A program made the translations under genes and the position numbers. This document shows positions 41,907 through 50,690 of a stretch of DNA of 64,000 nt, piece after piece. Source of the DNA: Rhodospirillales bacterium (lineage in GTDB: Bacteria; Pseudomonadota; Alphaproteobacteria; Micavibrionales; Micavibrionaceae); NCBI GenBank assembly GCA_023898765.1, contig CP060238.1, forward strand, positions 1,240,001-1,304,000. Reading direction: 5' to 3'. Each line of letters begins with the position of its first letter. Position 1 is the first letter of the stretch. Under the pieces are notes generated by a model, which was not told where the DNA came from, made no database searches, and saw nothing but the letters and a program-made list of their open reading frames with translations.

Positions 41907-41935
41907 AGCATACTTGAAATTTCGTAAAATTTCAA
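41907..41935 (-). promoter_or_regulatory. carD promoter containing a perfect palindrome
   Basis: Minus strand: TTGAAA (41935-41930), a 17-base spacer and TATGCT (41912-41907). TTGAAATTT (41914-41922) and AAATTTCAA (41927-41935) are a perfect 9-bp inverted repeat covering the -35 box and spacer. It is about 215 bases before the carD start. The leader 41692-41906 shows no other structure. Confidence 0.6.
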
Positions 41936-41967
41936 CCGAATTCTTTAAGAAAAGCTTAAAAAGAACT

Positions 41968-42306
41968 TCAATCACCTTCTCCGGGATTCTCGCTAAAGTC
42001 CTCTTTTAGCTTGTTTTTCTTGTCTTTGTATTTTTCGGCTGTGGGCAGCGGGTCTTTTTTCCGCGTGATGTTCGGCCATCTTTCGGAATATTTCAGATTC
42101 ATTTCCAGAACAGCTTCCGCGCGGGGGTCGACATCCGGCACGATGGCTTCGATGGGACATTCGGGTTCGCACACGCCGCAATCGATGCATTCATCCGGGT
42201 GGATGACGAGCATATTCTCCCCCTCATAGAAGCAATCGACGGGGCAGACCTCGACGCAGTCCGTATATTTGCACTTGATGCAGTTTTCAAGAACGACAAA
42301 AGTCAT
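41968..42306 (-). CDS. fdxA: Ferredoxin FdxA (7Fe-8S type)
   Basis: 112 residues. Small electron carrier. CIKCKYTDCVEVCPVDCF supplies ligands at the N-terminus, and CIDCGVCEPECPIEAI provides the second cluster. The long C-terminal tail and the spacing are those of the FdxA family. It lies upstream of carD on the same strand, a neighbourhood seen in other alphaproteobacteria. Confidence 0.95.
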   Translation of the reverse strand: MTFVVLENCIKCKYTDCVEVCPVDCFYEGENMLVIHPDECIDCGVCEPECPIEAIVPDVDPRAEAVLEMNLKYSERWPNITRKKDPLPTAEKYKDKKNKLKEDFSENPGEGD

Positions 42307-42465
42307 GATGAAATCCTCTAATTCGCCTTTAACACGCCGACCCCGAATTTCGCGTATTTGGACGGGCGATGCAATATCTTTTGCGCGTTATCTTATCTTG
42401 CGGCGCAGCAGAGTTCCTGAAAAATACTTAAGAAATCGTTAAGACCTGTTTGGTAAAATGGGAGA

Positions 42466-42672
42466 ATGAGGAGAAGAAATCTCGATCTGATGAAAAAGAT
42501 TCTGCGGCGGGCCTTCGAAGAGGGGCGGGAGGGGCGCGTTTTGATGATGCAGGCGCGCCTGGATTCTGCGCGGGAGATGCCGGAAGAGCATGCCCGTATT
42601 TTACGCCAGCTTAAATTGTTCGGTCAGACGGTTCCCGAAGGGGGGCTTTTCTCGAACAGAACGCTTCACTAA
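42466..42672 (+). CDS. Small basic hypothetical protein
   Basis: 68 residues, mostly helical (LMKKILRRAFEEGREGRVLMMQARLDSAREMPEEHARILRQLK), with no recognised family. GGGAG lies very close to the ATG, so the start is uncertain; an ATG at 42490 is an alternative. It converges with ldcA. Kept because the gap would otherwise be unexplained. Confidence 0.4.
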   Translation: MRRRNLDLMKKILRRAFEEGREGRVLMMQARLDSAREMPEEHARILRQLKLFGQTVPEGGLFSNRTLH

Positions 42673-42683
42673 AAAACGGACTC

Positions 42684-43625
42684 TCAGGCGACGGCTTTTT
42701 CGAGCAGGGTCAGACTCTGTCCTTCGAGTCGCGCTTTGCAGCCGACGGGCAGGGCTGTGAGATGTTCGCCGTGCCCGATGGGGACGTTCGAGAGGACGGG
42801 GATGTCCATAGCTTTCGTGTGTTCCAGAACGCGCTCTTCTATAGAAAATCCGAAAGGGCGCTCCGGGTTGTCCTGTGTGTTCAGGAAGTCGCCGGTCAGG
42901 ATGCCGGAGAGATGTTCGAACCATCCGGCAAGGCGCATATGGCCGAGCATCCGGTCATAACGGCTCAGATGATCGCTGGTATCTTCGATAAACAAAAGGG
43001 CGCCGTGCATGTCGGGGGCGTATGCCGTGCCGGTCAGGGCTTGCAGGACGCTGAGGTTTCCGCCGGTTAGCACGCCCTCGCCGCTGTCGTTGCCTTTGCG
43101 AAGAATACGGGCCGCGCTGAAATTGTAAGAGTCCTTTTCGCCCTTGAGAAGGGCCACGACGCTTTGCCGGTCTTCGGGTTTGATTTTGGAAAAACTGCTC
43201 ATGCTTGGGCCGTGAAAGGTGACAAGTCCTGTCCGGGCGGTAATGGTGTTGAGCAGGGCGGTGGCGTCGCTAAAGCCCATCAGGATTTTCGGGTGGGCCT
43301 TGATAAGGGGGTAGTCGAGTTTATCCAGCAGGTGGATGGCGCCGTTGCCGCCGCACGCGGTGAAGATGGCGTCAATGGACGGGTCTTTGAAAAAAGCGTG
43401 CAGGGCTTCGGTTTTTTCCTCGTCCGTGCCGGAAAATTGTCCGTGCCTGCTTTCGACCTGCGGATGGATTTTTACGTTGAATCCCTCTTTTTTCAGGAAG
43501 GCAACTCCCTCTTCAAACGGCACCTGCGGAGGGAAGCTTGAAGGAGCGATGATGCCGATCGTTCCGCCCTGTTTCAATGCGGGCGGGCGAAGAGGGGGGC
43601 GGAGCCTGTTACTCGGTCGAGGCAT
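42684..43625 (-). CDS. ldcA: LD-carboxypeptidase (family S66)
   Basis: 313 residues. Removes terminal D-Ala from murein tetrapeptides in recycling. Catalytic triad positions are visible: Ser119 in GFSDAT, Glu214 in LFIEDTSD, His285 in IGHGEHLT. IAPSSFPP and GGNGAIHLLD are other family motifs. Its start overlaps the upstream oxidoreductase gene by 17 bp. Confidence 0.95.
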   Translation of the reverse strand: MPRPSNRLRPPLRPPALKQGGTIGIIAPSSFPPQVPFEEGVAFLKKEGFNVKIHPQVESRHGQFSGTDEEKTEALHAFFKDPSIDAIFTACGGNGAIHLLDKLDYPLIKAHPKILMGFSDATALLNTITARTGLVTFHGPSMSSFSKIKPEDRQSVVALLKGEKDSYNFSAARILRKGNDSGEGVLTGGNLSVLQALTGTAYAPDMHGALLFIEDTSDHLSRYDRMLGHMRLAGWFEHLSGILTGDFLNTQDNPERPFGFSIEERVLEHTKAMDIPVLSNVPIGHGEHLTALPVGCKARLEGQSLTLLEKAVA

Positions 43626-44856
43626 AGCTTCCGGCGGGAGAGGCGGTTCCCGCGCTCCATGGGCGAATGGACGGGCCGATGCTTTCGGCGACCGCCAGTC
43701 CGGCCGACAGGCCGTCTTCGTGATTGCCGTATCCGCACCATGCGCCGCAGAACCATGTTTTGTTGACGCCCTGAATCTGGCGCAGGGTTCGCCACGTCTT
43801 AAGGGCCTCGCGGGTGTAATGCGGATGGTTGTAACTTGTTTTTTGAATCGTCTTTTCCGGCGGGGCAGGCGGATTCAGGGTCAGGAAATAATTCTCTTTT
43901 GTGTTCAGGGACGGGTGGATTTTGTTGAGCCAGTAGGTCATGCAAACGCGGCCCTCTTTGGTGGAGTGCAGGTAGTTGCGCGCCGCCCATATTTTTTTCG
44001 ATACGGGCATGAATTTTTCGTCCTGATGCAGGAAGGCGGTTGAAAAGGCGTAAGGGATTCCGCCCAGGATTTCTTTTTCCCGCTCTGTCACGTCCTGAAG
44101 CAGGCGGATGCTTTGATCGGCGTGGCAGGCGAGGATCACCTGGTCGTGGCTGTGGATCTGGCCGATCTTGTCCGTGATTTCCACGCATGTCGGGCGGCGA
44201 TAGATGGACACAGCCTCTTTGTCGGGGCGGAGGTTTTCTTTAAACGGCTCGGTGAGTTTGGCGACATAATTTTTGCTGCCCCCGATGATGCTGTGCCAGC
44301 TTTGCTCTTCTTCAGGCAAAAAAAGCCCCTGGTTTTTGAAAAAATGGATAAAGCTGCGGGCGGGGAATTTTCCGATTTCGCCAATGCCGATATGCCAGAT
44401 TGTCGCGGCGAGCGGAAAAAGATAATTCTGCATAAAGGCAAGAGAGTAGCCGTTCTTTTTAAGATACATGCCGATGGGCATGTTCGGCTCCTTGCTCGTC
44501 AGGTATTCGGCGGCATGTTCGCGGAAGCGTTTGACGTCTTTTTGTATGTTCCTTTGTTGCAGGACATCTCGCCCCGCATATTCCAGATCTCCGTTTTTCA
44601 GGGAGGCGCTGAAGGAAAAATCCGTTTTTTCCGTTTCAACGCCGAGCCTGTCGAAAAGCTCCAGAAGGTTGGGGTATCCCGTTTCATTATAGGCCATGAA
44701 GGCGATATCCACCGGCGGGTGATTGCCCATCTGCATGGTGTTGGCATGGCCGCCGATCCGTGGATGGCGTTCGTAGACCGTGATGTCATGGTCCTTGTGA
44801 AGAAGCCATGCTGCGGCGTTTCCTGTGATTCCGGTTCCGACGATCGCGAGTTTCAT
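43609..44856 (-). CDS. FAD/NAD(P)-binding amine oxidase-like protein
   Basis: 415 residues. Dinucleotide-binding VGTGITGNAAAWLL at about 6-19, ERHPRIGGHANT, and a C-terminal FAD-binding WFCGAWCGYGNHEDGLSAG. This is the COG2907-type flavoprotein family often next to cyclopropane fatty acid synthase genes; no such gene is present here. The substrate is unknown. It overlaps ldcA downstream. Confidence 0.88.
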   Translation of the reverse strand: MKLAIVGTGITGNAAAWLLHKDHDITVYERHPRIGGHANTMQMGNHPPVDIAFMAYNETGYPNLLELFDRLGVETEKTDFSFSASLKNGDLEYAGRDVLQQRNIQKDVKRFREHAAEYLTSKEPNMPIGMYLKKNGYSLAFMQNYLFPLAATIWHIGIGEIGKFPARSFIHFFKNQGLFLPEEEQSWHSIIGGSKNYVAKLTEPFKENLRPDKEAVSIYRRPTCVEITDKIGQIHSHDQVILACHADQSIRLLQDVTEREKEILGGIPYAFSTAFLHQDEKFMPVSKKIWAARNYLHSTKEGRVCMTYWLNKIHPSLNTKENYFLTLNPPAPPEKTIQKTSYNHPHYTREALKTWRTLRQIQGVNKTWFCGAWCGYGNHEDGLSAGLAVAESIGPSIRPWSAGTASPAGSYASTE

Positions 44857-44866
44857 GTCTGATCCG

Positions 44867-45826
44867 TTAGCCGTCCGCGTTTATTCTGGCGATGAGCGTT
44901 TCGATCTGGCTTTCGGCTTTTAAATTTTCCATCTGGCAGGTGCCGGCGGCTTCGTGTCCGCCGCCGCCATACTCAAGCATCAGCGCGCCGATATTCGTTT
45001 TACTGGTTTTGTTCAGGATGGATTTTCCGACGGCGGCAATCGTGTTTTGCTTGTTCTTTCCCCACATGACATGCATGGAGATATTGCACTGGGGAAACAG
45101 GCCGTAGATGACGAACCTGTTTCCGGCCCAGATGGTGTTTTCTTTTCTCAGGTCCAGAACGACAAGGTTCCGGTGGATCGTGGAACAGCGTTCGATCTGT
45201 TCCTGGGCTTTTGACTGGTGGTCGAAATACAGGTCGACCCGTTCCTTCACATCCGGCAGGGCGAGGATGTCTTCAATGGAGCTGTGTTCCCGGCACGCAT
45301 CGATGAGGTTCATCATCAACTGGAAGTTGGAGATGTTGAAGTCCTGAAACCGGCCCAGTCCCGTACGGGAGTCCATGATAAAGCTAAGCAGTTCCCACCC
45401 TTGCGGGTTCAGGATATCTTCCTTGGTGAAGGCGGCGGAATCGGCTTTATCCACGGCGGCGATCATCTCTTCCGGGATGTTCGGGAACTGCGCCGCGCCG
45501 CCGAAATATTCGTACACAACGCGGGCGGCGGACGGAGCGTCCGGGTCGATGACATGGTTGAAGGGGCGCTTGCCGACGCGGTCCATTTCGCTGGAGTGAT
45601 GGTCGAAGGACAGGTAAACGCCTTCCACGTAAGGAAGGTTGGTTGTGATGTCGTCCGGCCTTGTGTCGATGCGTCCGTCCTGCATGTCTTTGGGATGCGC
45701 AAAGGTAATCTCGTCGATGACGTCCAGTTCCTTGAGGAGGACGGCGCAGATAAGGCCGTCCATATCGGACCTCGTAATCAGGCGGTATTTTTTATTTTCT
45801 TCAAGTTTTATTTTGGATTGCGCCAT
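44867..45826 (-). CDS. DHH-family phosphoesterase
   Basis: 319 residues. Motifs: SDMDG (about 19-23, an aspartate pair), FDHHSSE for the DHH core, VDKADSAA, and the DHHA1-type GGGGHEAAGTCQ near the C-terminus. Relatives are NrnA-like nanoRNases, cyclic-dinucleotide phosphodiesterases and exopolyphosphatase-like proteins. The sequence does not decide between them. It is 26 bp after clpX on the same strand. Confidence 0.88.
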   Translation of the reverse strand: MAQSKIKLEENKKYRLITRSDMDGLICAVLLKELDVIDEITFAHPKDMQDGRIDTRPDDITTNLPYVEGVYLSFDHHSSEMDRVGKRPFNHVIDPDAPSAARVVYEYFGGAAQFPNIPEEMIAAVDKADSAAFTKEDILNPQGWELLSFIMDSRTGLGRFQDFNISNFQLMMNLIDACREHSSIEDILALPDVKERVDLYFDHQSKAQEQIERCSTIHRNLVVLDLRKENTIWAGNRFVIYGLFPQCNISMHVMWGKNKQNTIAAVGKSILNKTSKTNIGALMLEYGGGGHEAAGTCQMENLKAESQIETLIARINADG

Positions 45827-45852
45827 TTATCGATCACACCTTCTATGCGCTT

Positions 45853-47145
45853 TTAGTTCGTTCCCGTTTCGCTCTTCTTTTTTGTTCCCGGTTTTTTCTT
45901 TTTAGCGAGGACGTAAACAGGGGGAATGCCGTCATCGACCGTTTCCTTGCTGATGACGACCTTTTCGACATCCTCCATATCGGGGAGTTCGAACATCGTG
46001 TCCAGCAGCAGGGCCTCCATGATGGAGCGCAGGCCCCGTGCGCCTGTTTTGCGTTCGATCGCTTTTTTGGCAATGGCGATGAGCGCATCTTCGGAAAATT
46101 CCAGATGGGCGTCTTCCATTTCGAAGAGCCGCTGGTATTGTTTCACAAGCGCGTTTTTAGGTTCGGTCAGGATGGTGATCAGGGCGTCTTCGTCCAGATC
46201 CTCCAGTGTGGCAAGAACAGGCAGGCGTCCGACGAATTCGGGAATCAGTCCGTATTTCAGGAGATCTTCCGGTTCGAGTTTTTTCAAAAGCTCCCCGACC
46301 TTGCTTTCGTCCGGGTTTTTCACGTCCGCGCCGAACCCGATGGTTGTTCCGCGTCCCTTGTTGGCCAGGATTTTTTCAATGCCCGCAAAGGCGCCGCCGC
46401 AGATAAACAGGATATTGGCGGTATCGACCTGCAGGAATTCCTGTTGCGGGTGTTTCCGTCCGCCTTGTGGCGGAACGGAGGCAACCGTGCCTTCCATGAG
46501 TTTGAGCAGCGCCTGCTGCACGCCCTCGCCGGAAACGTCCCGTGTGATGGACGGATTGTCCCCCTTGCGGGAGACTTTGTCGATTTCGTCGATATAGACG
46601 ATCCCGCGCTGGGCGCGTTCGACATTGTAATCCGAAGCCTGCAGGAGCTTGAGAACGATGTTTTCGACGTCTTCCCCGACATAACCGGCTTCGGTCAGGG
46701 TTGTGGCGTCCGCCATGGTGAAGGGGACGTCGATGATCTTGGCAAGCGTCTGTGCGAGCAATGTTTTCCCGCATCCTGTCGGACCGAGCAGAAGAATGTT
46801 GGATTTGGACAGCTCGATATCCGCGCCGGAGCCTGTGCCGCCTTGTTCCAGGCGTTTGTAATGGTTGTGAACGGCCACGGATAAAACGCGTTTGGCGCCT
46901 TCCTGTCCGATCACGTAATCGTCCAGAACGCTTTTGATTTCGCTCGGGGTCGGGACGCCTTCGCCGGAGCGCACCATCTGGGTCTTGTCTTCTTCGCGGA
47001 TAATATCCATGCAAAGTTCGACACATTCATTGCAGATGAAGACATTCGGCCCGGCGATAAGCTTGCGGACTTCGTGCTGGCTCTTGCCGCAGAAGGAGCA
47101 GTAAAGGGTGTTTTTGCTGTCTGTTTTGTCTTCGTCTTTGCTCAT
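45853..47145 (-). CDS. clpX: ATP-dependent Clp protease ATP-binding subunit ClpX
   Basis: 430 residues. Unfoldase of ClpXP. The zinc-binding N-terminus has C16, C19, C38 and C41 (YCSFCGK...FICNECVELC). Walker A GPTGCGKT is at 121-128, and the sensor and pore motifs are normal (GYVGEDVENI; ERAQRGIVYIDEIDKVSRK; RGTTIGFGAD; RKTGARGLRS). No clpP is adjacent within the window. Confidence 0.98.
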   Translation of the reverse strand: MSKDEDKTDSKNTLYCSFCGKSQHEVRKLIAGPNVFICNECVELCMDIIREEDKTQMVRSGEGVPTPSEIKSVLDDYVIGQEGAKRVLSVAVHNHYKRLEQGGTGSGADIELSKSNILLLGPTGCGKTLLAQTLAKIIDVPFTMADATTLTEAGYVGEDVENIVLKLLQASDYNVERAQRGIVYIDEIDKVSRKGDNPSITRDVSGEGVQQALLKLMEGTVASVPPQGGRKHPQQEFLQVDTANILFICGGAFAGIEKILANKGRGTTIGFGADVKNPDESKVGELLKKLEPEDLLKYGLIPEFVGRLPVLATLEDLDEDALITILTEPKNALVKQYQRLFEMEDAHLEFSEDALIAIAKKAIERKTGARGLRSIMEALLLDTMFELPDMEDVEKVVISKETVDDGIPPVYVLAKKKKPGTKKKSETGTN

Positions 47146-47291
47146 GGAGTGATGTCCTGATGTTTTATCGAACGATAATGAATCCCTTGTTCAAATTAGC
47201 CCACGGTTTAAGTAGCACGCAAGCCCTTAATCCGATTATATTATACCTACTTTATATTAAGGTCATGAAGTGGTTAATTTTTGGTGAATTT

Positions 47292-47696
47292 ATGCAGCCT
47301 GACACATTAGAAGAACTGGTTGAAAACTTCGCGCTGTTTGACGATTGGGAAGGGCGCTACGCCTACCTTATCGATCTGGGAAAGGCGCTTTCTCCCATGG
47401 AGGAGGCCCTGAAAACGCAGGCGAGCCTTGTGCGCGGCTGCACATCGCGCGTGTGGATGGTGGCGGAGGAAAAAGACGGGCGTTTTTATTTTACGGCCGA
47501 TAGCGATGCGCATATTGTGCGCGGTCTTATTGCCATATTGCTTTTGGCTTATCAGGGCAAAACCGCGCAGGACATTATGGCGGTGGATATCGAGGCCGCC
47601 TTTGCGCACATGGGGCTGGACCAGCATCTAAGCCCCAGCCGCCGGAACGGATTTTTCTCCATGGTGGAACGGATCAAAACGCTTGCGTCTTCCTAA
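47292..47696 (+). CDS. sufE: SufE-type sulfur acceptor
   Basis: 134 residues from ATG 47292 (GGTGA upstream; a start at 47265 would add 9). SufE accepts sulfane sulfur from SufS for Fe-S assembly. Seen: LEELVENFALFDDWEGRYAYLIDLGKAL, then the active Cys in VRGCTSRVW, and MGLDQHLSPSRRNGFFSMVERI. It is divergent from clpX with a 146-bp A+T-rich gap that holds both promoters. Confidence 0.94.
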   Translation: MQPDTLEELVENFALFDDWEGRYAYLIDLGKALSPMEEALKTQASLVRGCTSRVWMVAEEKDGRFYFTADSDAHIVRGLIAILLLAYQGKTAQDIMAVDIEAAFAHMGLDQHLSPSRRNGFFSMVERIKTLASS

Positions 47697-47718
47697 CGTC
47701 ACCCTGAGCACCCGTTTT

Positions 47719-47786
47719 GTCATCCTGAGCCGAAGGCGAAGGATCTCAATTTTTCCGGGAGATTCTTCGCTGTGCTCGGAAATGAC
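47719..47786. repeat. Family A palindromic repeat (short copy after sufE)
   Basis: 68 bp: GTCATCCTGAGCCGAAGG...GGATCT and GATTCTTCGCTGTGCTCGGAAATGAC pair as arms. It lies 23 bp after sufE and 67 bp before the end of the convergent secreted-protein gene. Confidence 0.85.
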
Positions 47787-47852
47787 AGGATGGAACCGGC
47801 CTTAAACGATGAACGCTCACGCGACACGCCAACGGGATGCCCCCTTCGGGGG

Positions 47853-48491
47853 TCAATTCCGCGCCTTTGCCGGCTCCGGTTTCGGGAGGTATTTTCCTTC
47901 TTTCCCACGGATGCTGCGCAGGATGTCTCCGAAGACCTTGTCGGCCTGTTCATGCGCCCCGCCGACCAGTTCGGCCTGCACCGTCAGAAGGGAATGCGGC
48001 CCGGACCAGAGCTGGGCCGTGTAGATTTTGTTCTGGCGGCCGATGGTGCCGGTTCCCGTGAGCGTTGCCTGGCGGACGTTGCCCTCATCGACAAATCCTA
48101 TTTTATAGTCTTCCACGGATTTGCGCGTGACCATGCCTTCAAGGGCGGCCCGCATCACCTGTTCGGTATAATGTTCGAAACTTTCCTGCGTGGAGGGGTT
48201 GCAGGTGACGCTGACATCTACGGTCGTGCGCAGGTCGTAGACCATCGTGTAGCTGGTGAGTTCGTAACAGCTTCCGGGGCCCTGCGGGCAGCGCTTGGTT
48301 TTGAAAGGGGCTTCGGGGAACGTGATTTCGAAGTCGCAAAAATCCGGGGCGTAACGAAAGGCGGGGGAAGGGCCCTCTGTTCCTGCGGCGGGCTCTGTTT
48401 GTTGCGCCTGTGCGGCCTGTTCTTCCGGTGCAGGCGTTTCTTCGGCCGCGGCAGGTACGGAAAGAGACAGAAAGATTAACAAAATCGTCAT
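47853..48491 (-). CDS. Secreted protein whose start lies in a family A repeat
   Basis: 212 residues from ATG 48491. The signal peptide is MTILLIFLSLSVPAAA. The ATG itself is in the GGGATGAC end of a family A repeat (48487-48571). If translation began at 48599, overlapping hisS, the repeat would be read as a 36-residue extension. The mature part has an acidic Glu/Gln/Ala linker, then a beta-rich domain with two Cys pairs (DFCDFEITF...RCPQGPGSCYE). No known family was recognised. It directly follows hisS on the same strand. Confidence 0.75.
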   Translation of the reverse strand: MTILLIFLSLSVPAAAEETPAPEEQAAQAQQTEPAAGTEGPSPAFRYAPDFCDFEITFPEAPFKTKRCPQGPGSCYELTSYTMVYDLRTTVDVSVTCNPSTQESFEHYTEQVMRAALEGMVTRKSVEDYKIGFVDEGNVRQATLTGTGTIGRQNKIYTAQLWSGPHSLLTVQAELVGGAHEQADKVFGDILRSIRGKEGKYLPKPEPAKARN

Positions 48492-48571
48492 CCCGGACAA
48501 GCGAAGCGCGATCCGGGATCCATGGAATATATCGGCTAGATCGTATGGATTCCGATGTTCGCCGGGATGAC
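48487..48571 (-). repeat. Family A palindromic repeat at a gene start
   Basis: 85 bp, the same length as the copy at 53383-53467 and sharing its half GGATCCCGGATCGCGCTTCG. On the minus strand it runs GTCATCCCGGCGAA...TCCGGGATGAC, and this last ATG is the probable start of the secreted-protein gene. Confidence 0.88.
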
Positions 48572-48583
48572 GGTCTGGATTTC

Positions 48584-49915
48584 TCATTCTTTCCTCCACT
48601 CTTTCGGGTCCGCTTGTGTCTGCGTGCCTGTGGCCATTTCTTTCACTTCGTGCGCTGCGCCTTCTTCAAACGGCGGGAACCAGACATAGGGGATTCCTTT
48701 TTTCTCCGCGTAGGAGAGCTGTTTTTTCAGTTTTTGCGGCGCGTGGTACATTTCTACCTTAAATCCGCGTGTCCGCAAAGTCCTTGCTGTGGCGGCGGCG
48801 TCTGCGCGCCGGTCTTCGCCGGGCAGGACCATTAAAATATCCGCCGGGGATTTGGGGCCGATCTTCATCAGGTCGGGCCGCGTCTGTCTTATGACGTCGA
48901 ACAGGCGGGAAAAGCCGATAGAGATTCCCACGCCGGGCAGATGCTTGTTGATAAAGCTGCCGGCCAGGTCGTCATAGCGCCCGCCGCTGCAAACCGAGCC
49001 GGTAAATTCCGGCACGTCCGGCAGAATCGTCTCGTAAACCGTGCCGGTGTAGTAATCCAGCCCCCGCACGATGGACAGGTCCGCTACCACCGCCCCTTCC
49101 GGCAGGTGGGAAAGTTGGTTTATTGTTTCTGTTAATTCTCGAACGCCCTCATCAATTAGGTTGTTTGTGCTGGGGCAGTTTTCGGACAATTCGCTTATCT
49201 TTTTTGGAGGTAATTTCAGTTTTACCAGAGCCAAAATTGAATCAACATCAACCCCCCTCATGTCTAGTTCATTAAGGAGGATCTCTTTTACGGCATCTTC
49301 TCCAATTTTTTCTAGCTTGTCGACGGTTCTTAGAACGTCTACATGACGGTCTTCATTAAGATCACATTCGTTTAGCAACCCCATCAAAATCTTCCGGTTG
49401 CTGATCCGCATCTGCACCTTGCCGATCCCCAGCCCGTCCAGCACCTCATACATCATGGCGGCGAGTTCGGCGTCGAAAGAAAGCGGGAGGTGGTCGACAT
49501 TAATGACGTCGATATCGCACTGGGTGAATTCGCGCATGCGGCCCATCTGCGGGCGCTCGCCGCGCCAGACGCGCTGCATCTGGTAGCGCTTGAACGGAAA
49601 GACCAGGTCGTTGAAATGCTGGGCGGTATAGCGCGCCAGCGGCACCGTCTGGTCGAAATGCAGGGCCAGCCGCGCTTCTGATTTTTCATCCGCATCTTTC
49701 TGGAGGCGCTCGAGCACGTAGATTTCCTTATCCACTTCGCCCTTGGCGGTGATGGCTTCCAGCGCCTCGACGCTGGGCGTTTCGATGGAGCAAAACCCGT
49801 AGCTCTCGAAGGTGCGGCGGATATGGTCGAGCCAGCGCTGCTCCACAATCCGTTCTTCGGGAAGCCATTCGGGAAAGCCGCTGATGGGCGCGGGCTTGTA
49901 AATCTTGTTATCCAT
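48584..49915 (-). CDS. hisS: Histidyl-tRNA synthetase
   Basis: 443 residues, class II synthetase. Motif 1 region GFPEWLPEERIVEQRWLDHI, motif 2 RGERPQMGRMREFTQCDID, HisA block GLDYYTGTVYE, motif 3 region LPGVGISIGFSRLFD, then the anticodon-binding domain. Residues about 178-268 (49111-49380) are encoded by markedly A+T-richer DNA (about 40% G+C counted, against about 58% in the 60 bp on the 5' side), suggesting a mosaic gene. Reading frame and motifs are intact. Confidence 0.97.
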   Translation of the reverse strand: MDNKIYKPAPISGFPEWLPEERIVEQRWLDHIRRTFESYGFCSIETPSVEALEAITAKGEVDKEIYVLERLQKDADEKSEARLALHFDQTVPLARYTAQHFNDLVFPFKRYQMQRVWRGERPQMGRMREFTQCDIDVINVDHLPLSFDAELAAMMYEVLDGLGIGKVQMRISNRKILMGLLNECDLNEDRHVDVLRTVDKLEKIGEDAVKEILLNELDMRGVDVDSILALVKLKLPPKKISELSENCPSTNNLIDEGVRELTETINQLSHLPEGAVVADLSIVRGLDYYTGTVYETILPDVPEFTGSVCSGGRYDDLAGSFINKHLPGVGISIGFSRLFDVIRQTRPDLMKIGPKSPADILMVLPGEDRRADAAATARTLRTRGFKVEMYHAPQKLKKQLSYAEKKGIPYVWFPPFEEGAAHEVKEMATGTQTQADPKEWRKE

Positions 49916-50233
49916 AATAATTTATAATTTTCTTGTTATCGAAATGCCTAAAAAGAAATTGATAAAAGCGTATTAAATGGTAATCTTATCCTATTCAAAC
50001 CGAATGAAAAAACAAGTGCGGCTAGAGAATAAATGCGGCTAGAGAGAGTGTTCGGCCTCGCGGGAATGAGCAGAGGCTACCTGACGCGAAGTTTCGGAGA
50101 ATTGGCGGCGGCGGGCGGTGTCCGCATGTCCGGCAGCGGGGCCGTCTTTTCGGCGCACGCCTGCATGCCTGCTTCGCCGCATTTTTCCCCGGGCGTTCCG
50201 ACAAGACCCCCGGGACAGGGAAGGGGTGGTTTT

Positions 50234-50581
50234 GTGTCTTTCGACTATGAGACGTTTCAGCAGATGCTTGTGCAACAGCAGGAGTTTCAGCGCCAGCAAC
50301 AGGATTTCCAGCGCCAGCAACAGGAAGTGAACCGCGATCAGGCCGGCCTGATAAAGGAAGTGCTGGCGAATATGAATACCTCTTTCAGCAAAATGATGGA
50401 TCTTATGATCAAGTTGATTTCCGATCAGATGGAGGAAACCTCCGATTCGTCCGGCAGGGGATCTTCGTTTTTCGCTTCTTCCGGTTCGCGGGAAGACGCG
50501 GCGCGGCCTGCGAACGATCCGATTCAGGTCAGGGTCGACCATGCGTCCGGCAAGATCATCCGCATTCAGGGAAAATCGTAA
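50234..50581 (+). CDS. Gln-rich coiled-coil protein
   Basis: 115 residues from GTG 50234, with AAGGGGTGG upstream; an ATG at 50033 in the same frame would add 67 residues of atypical codon use. It contains two tandem 21-bp units (50279-50320) giving EFQRQQQ and DFQRQQQ, then a helical segment, a Ser-rich linker and a conserved-looking end (DPIQVRVDHASGKIIRIQGK). Coiled-coil multimer is likely. Function is unknown. Confidence 0.6.
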   Translation: MSFDYETFQQMLVQQQEFQRQQQDFQRQQQEVNRDQAGLIKEVLANMNTSFSKMMDLMIKLISDQMEETSDSSGRGSSFFASSGSREDAARPANDPIQVRVDHASGKIIRIQGKS

Positions 50582-50597
50582 AAAACGCCCGGTTCAC

Positions 50598-50690
50598 GCC
50601 CCATTTTCTCATCCTGAGTCCCCTTAAGGGAGAGGGCAACGAAGCCCCGCTTTGGCGCAAGGCAAAGCGATGGCTGAGTGGGTGAGGGGT
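50598..50690. repeat. Family B/A-like repeat
   Basis: CTCATCCTGAGTCCCCTTAA is followed by GGGAGAGGGC...GGCTGAGTGGGTGAGGGG, with an inner inverted pair TTTGGCGCAAGGCAAA. It resembles the CCCTCACCC/GGTGAGGGG family. It ends where the 66-residue protein gene ends. Confidence 0.65.

Noticed and set aside
47160..47291. Longer N-terminus for SufE
   Set aside because: The 44 extra residues read through A+T-rich promoter-like DNA and have no counterpart in SufE proteins.
50033..50233. N-terminal 67 residues of the Gln-rich protein
   Set aside because: Codon use differs from the rest and a good binding site precedes the GTG at 50234, so the shorter form was preferred, though not proven.
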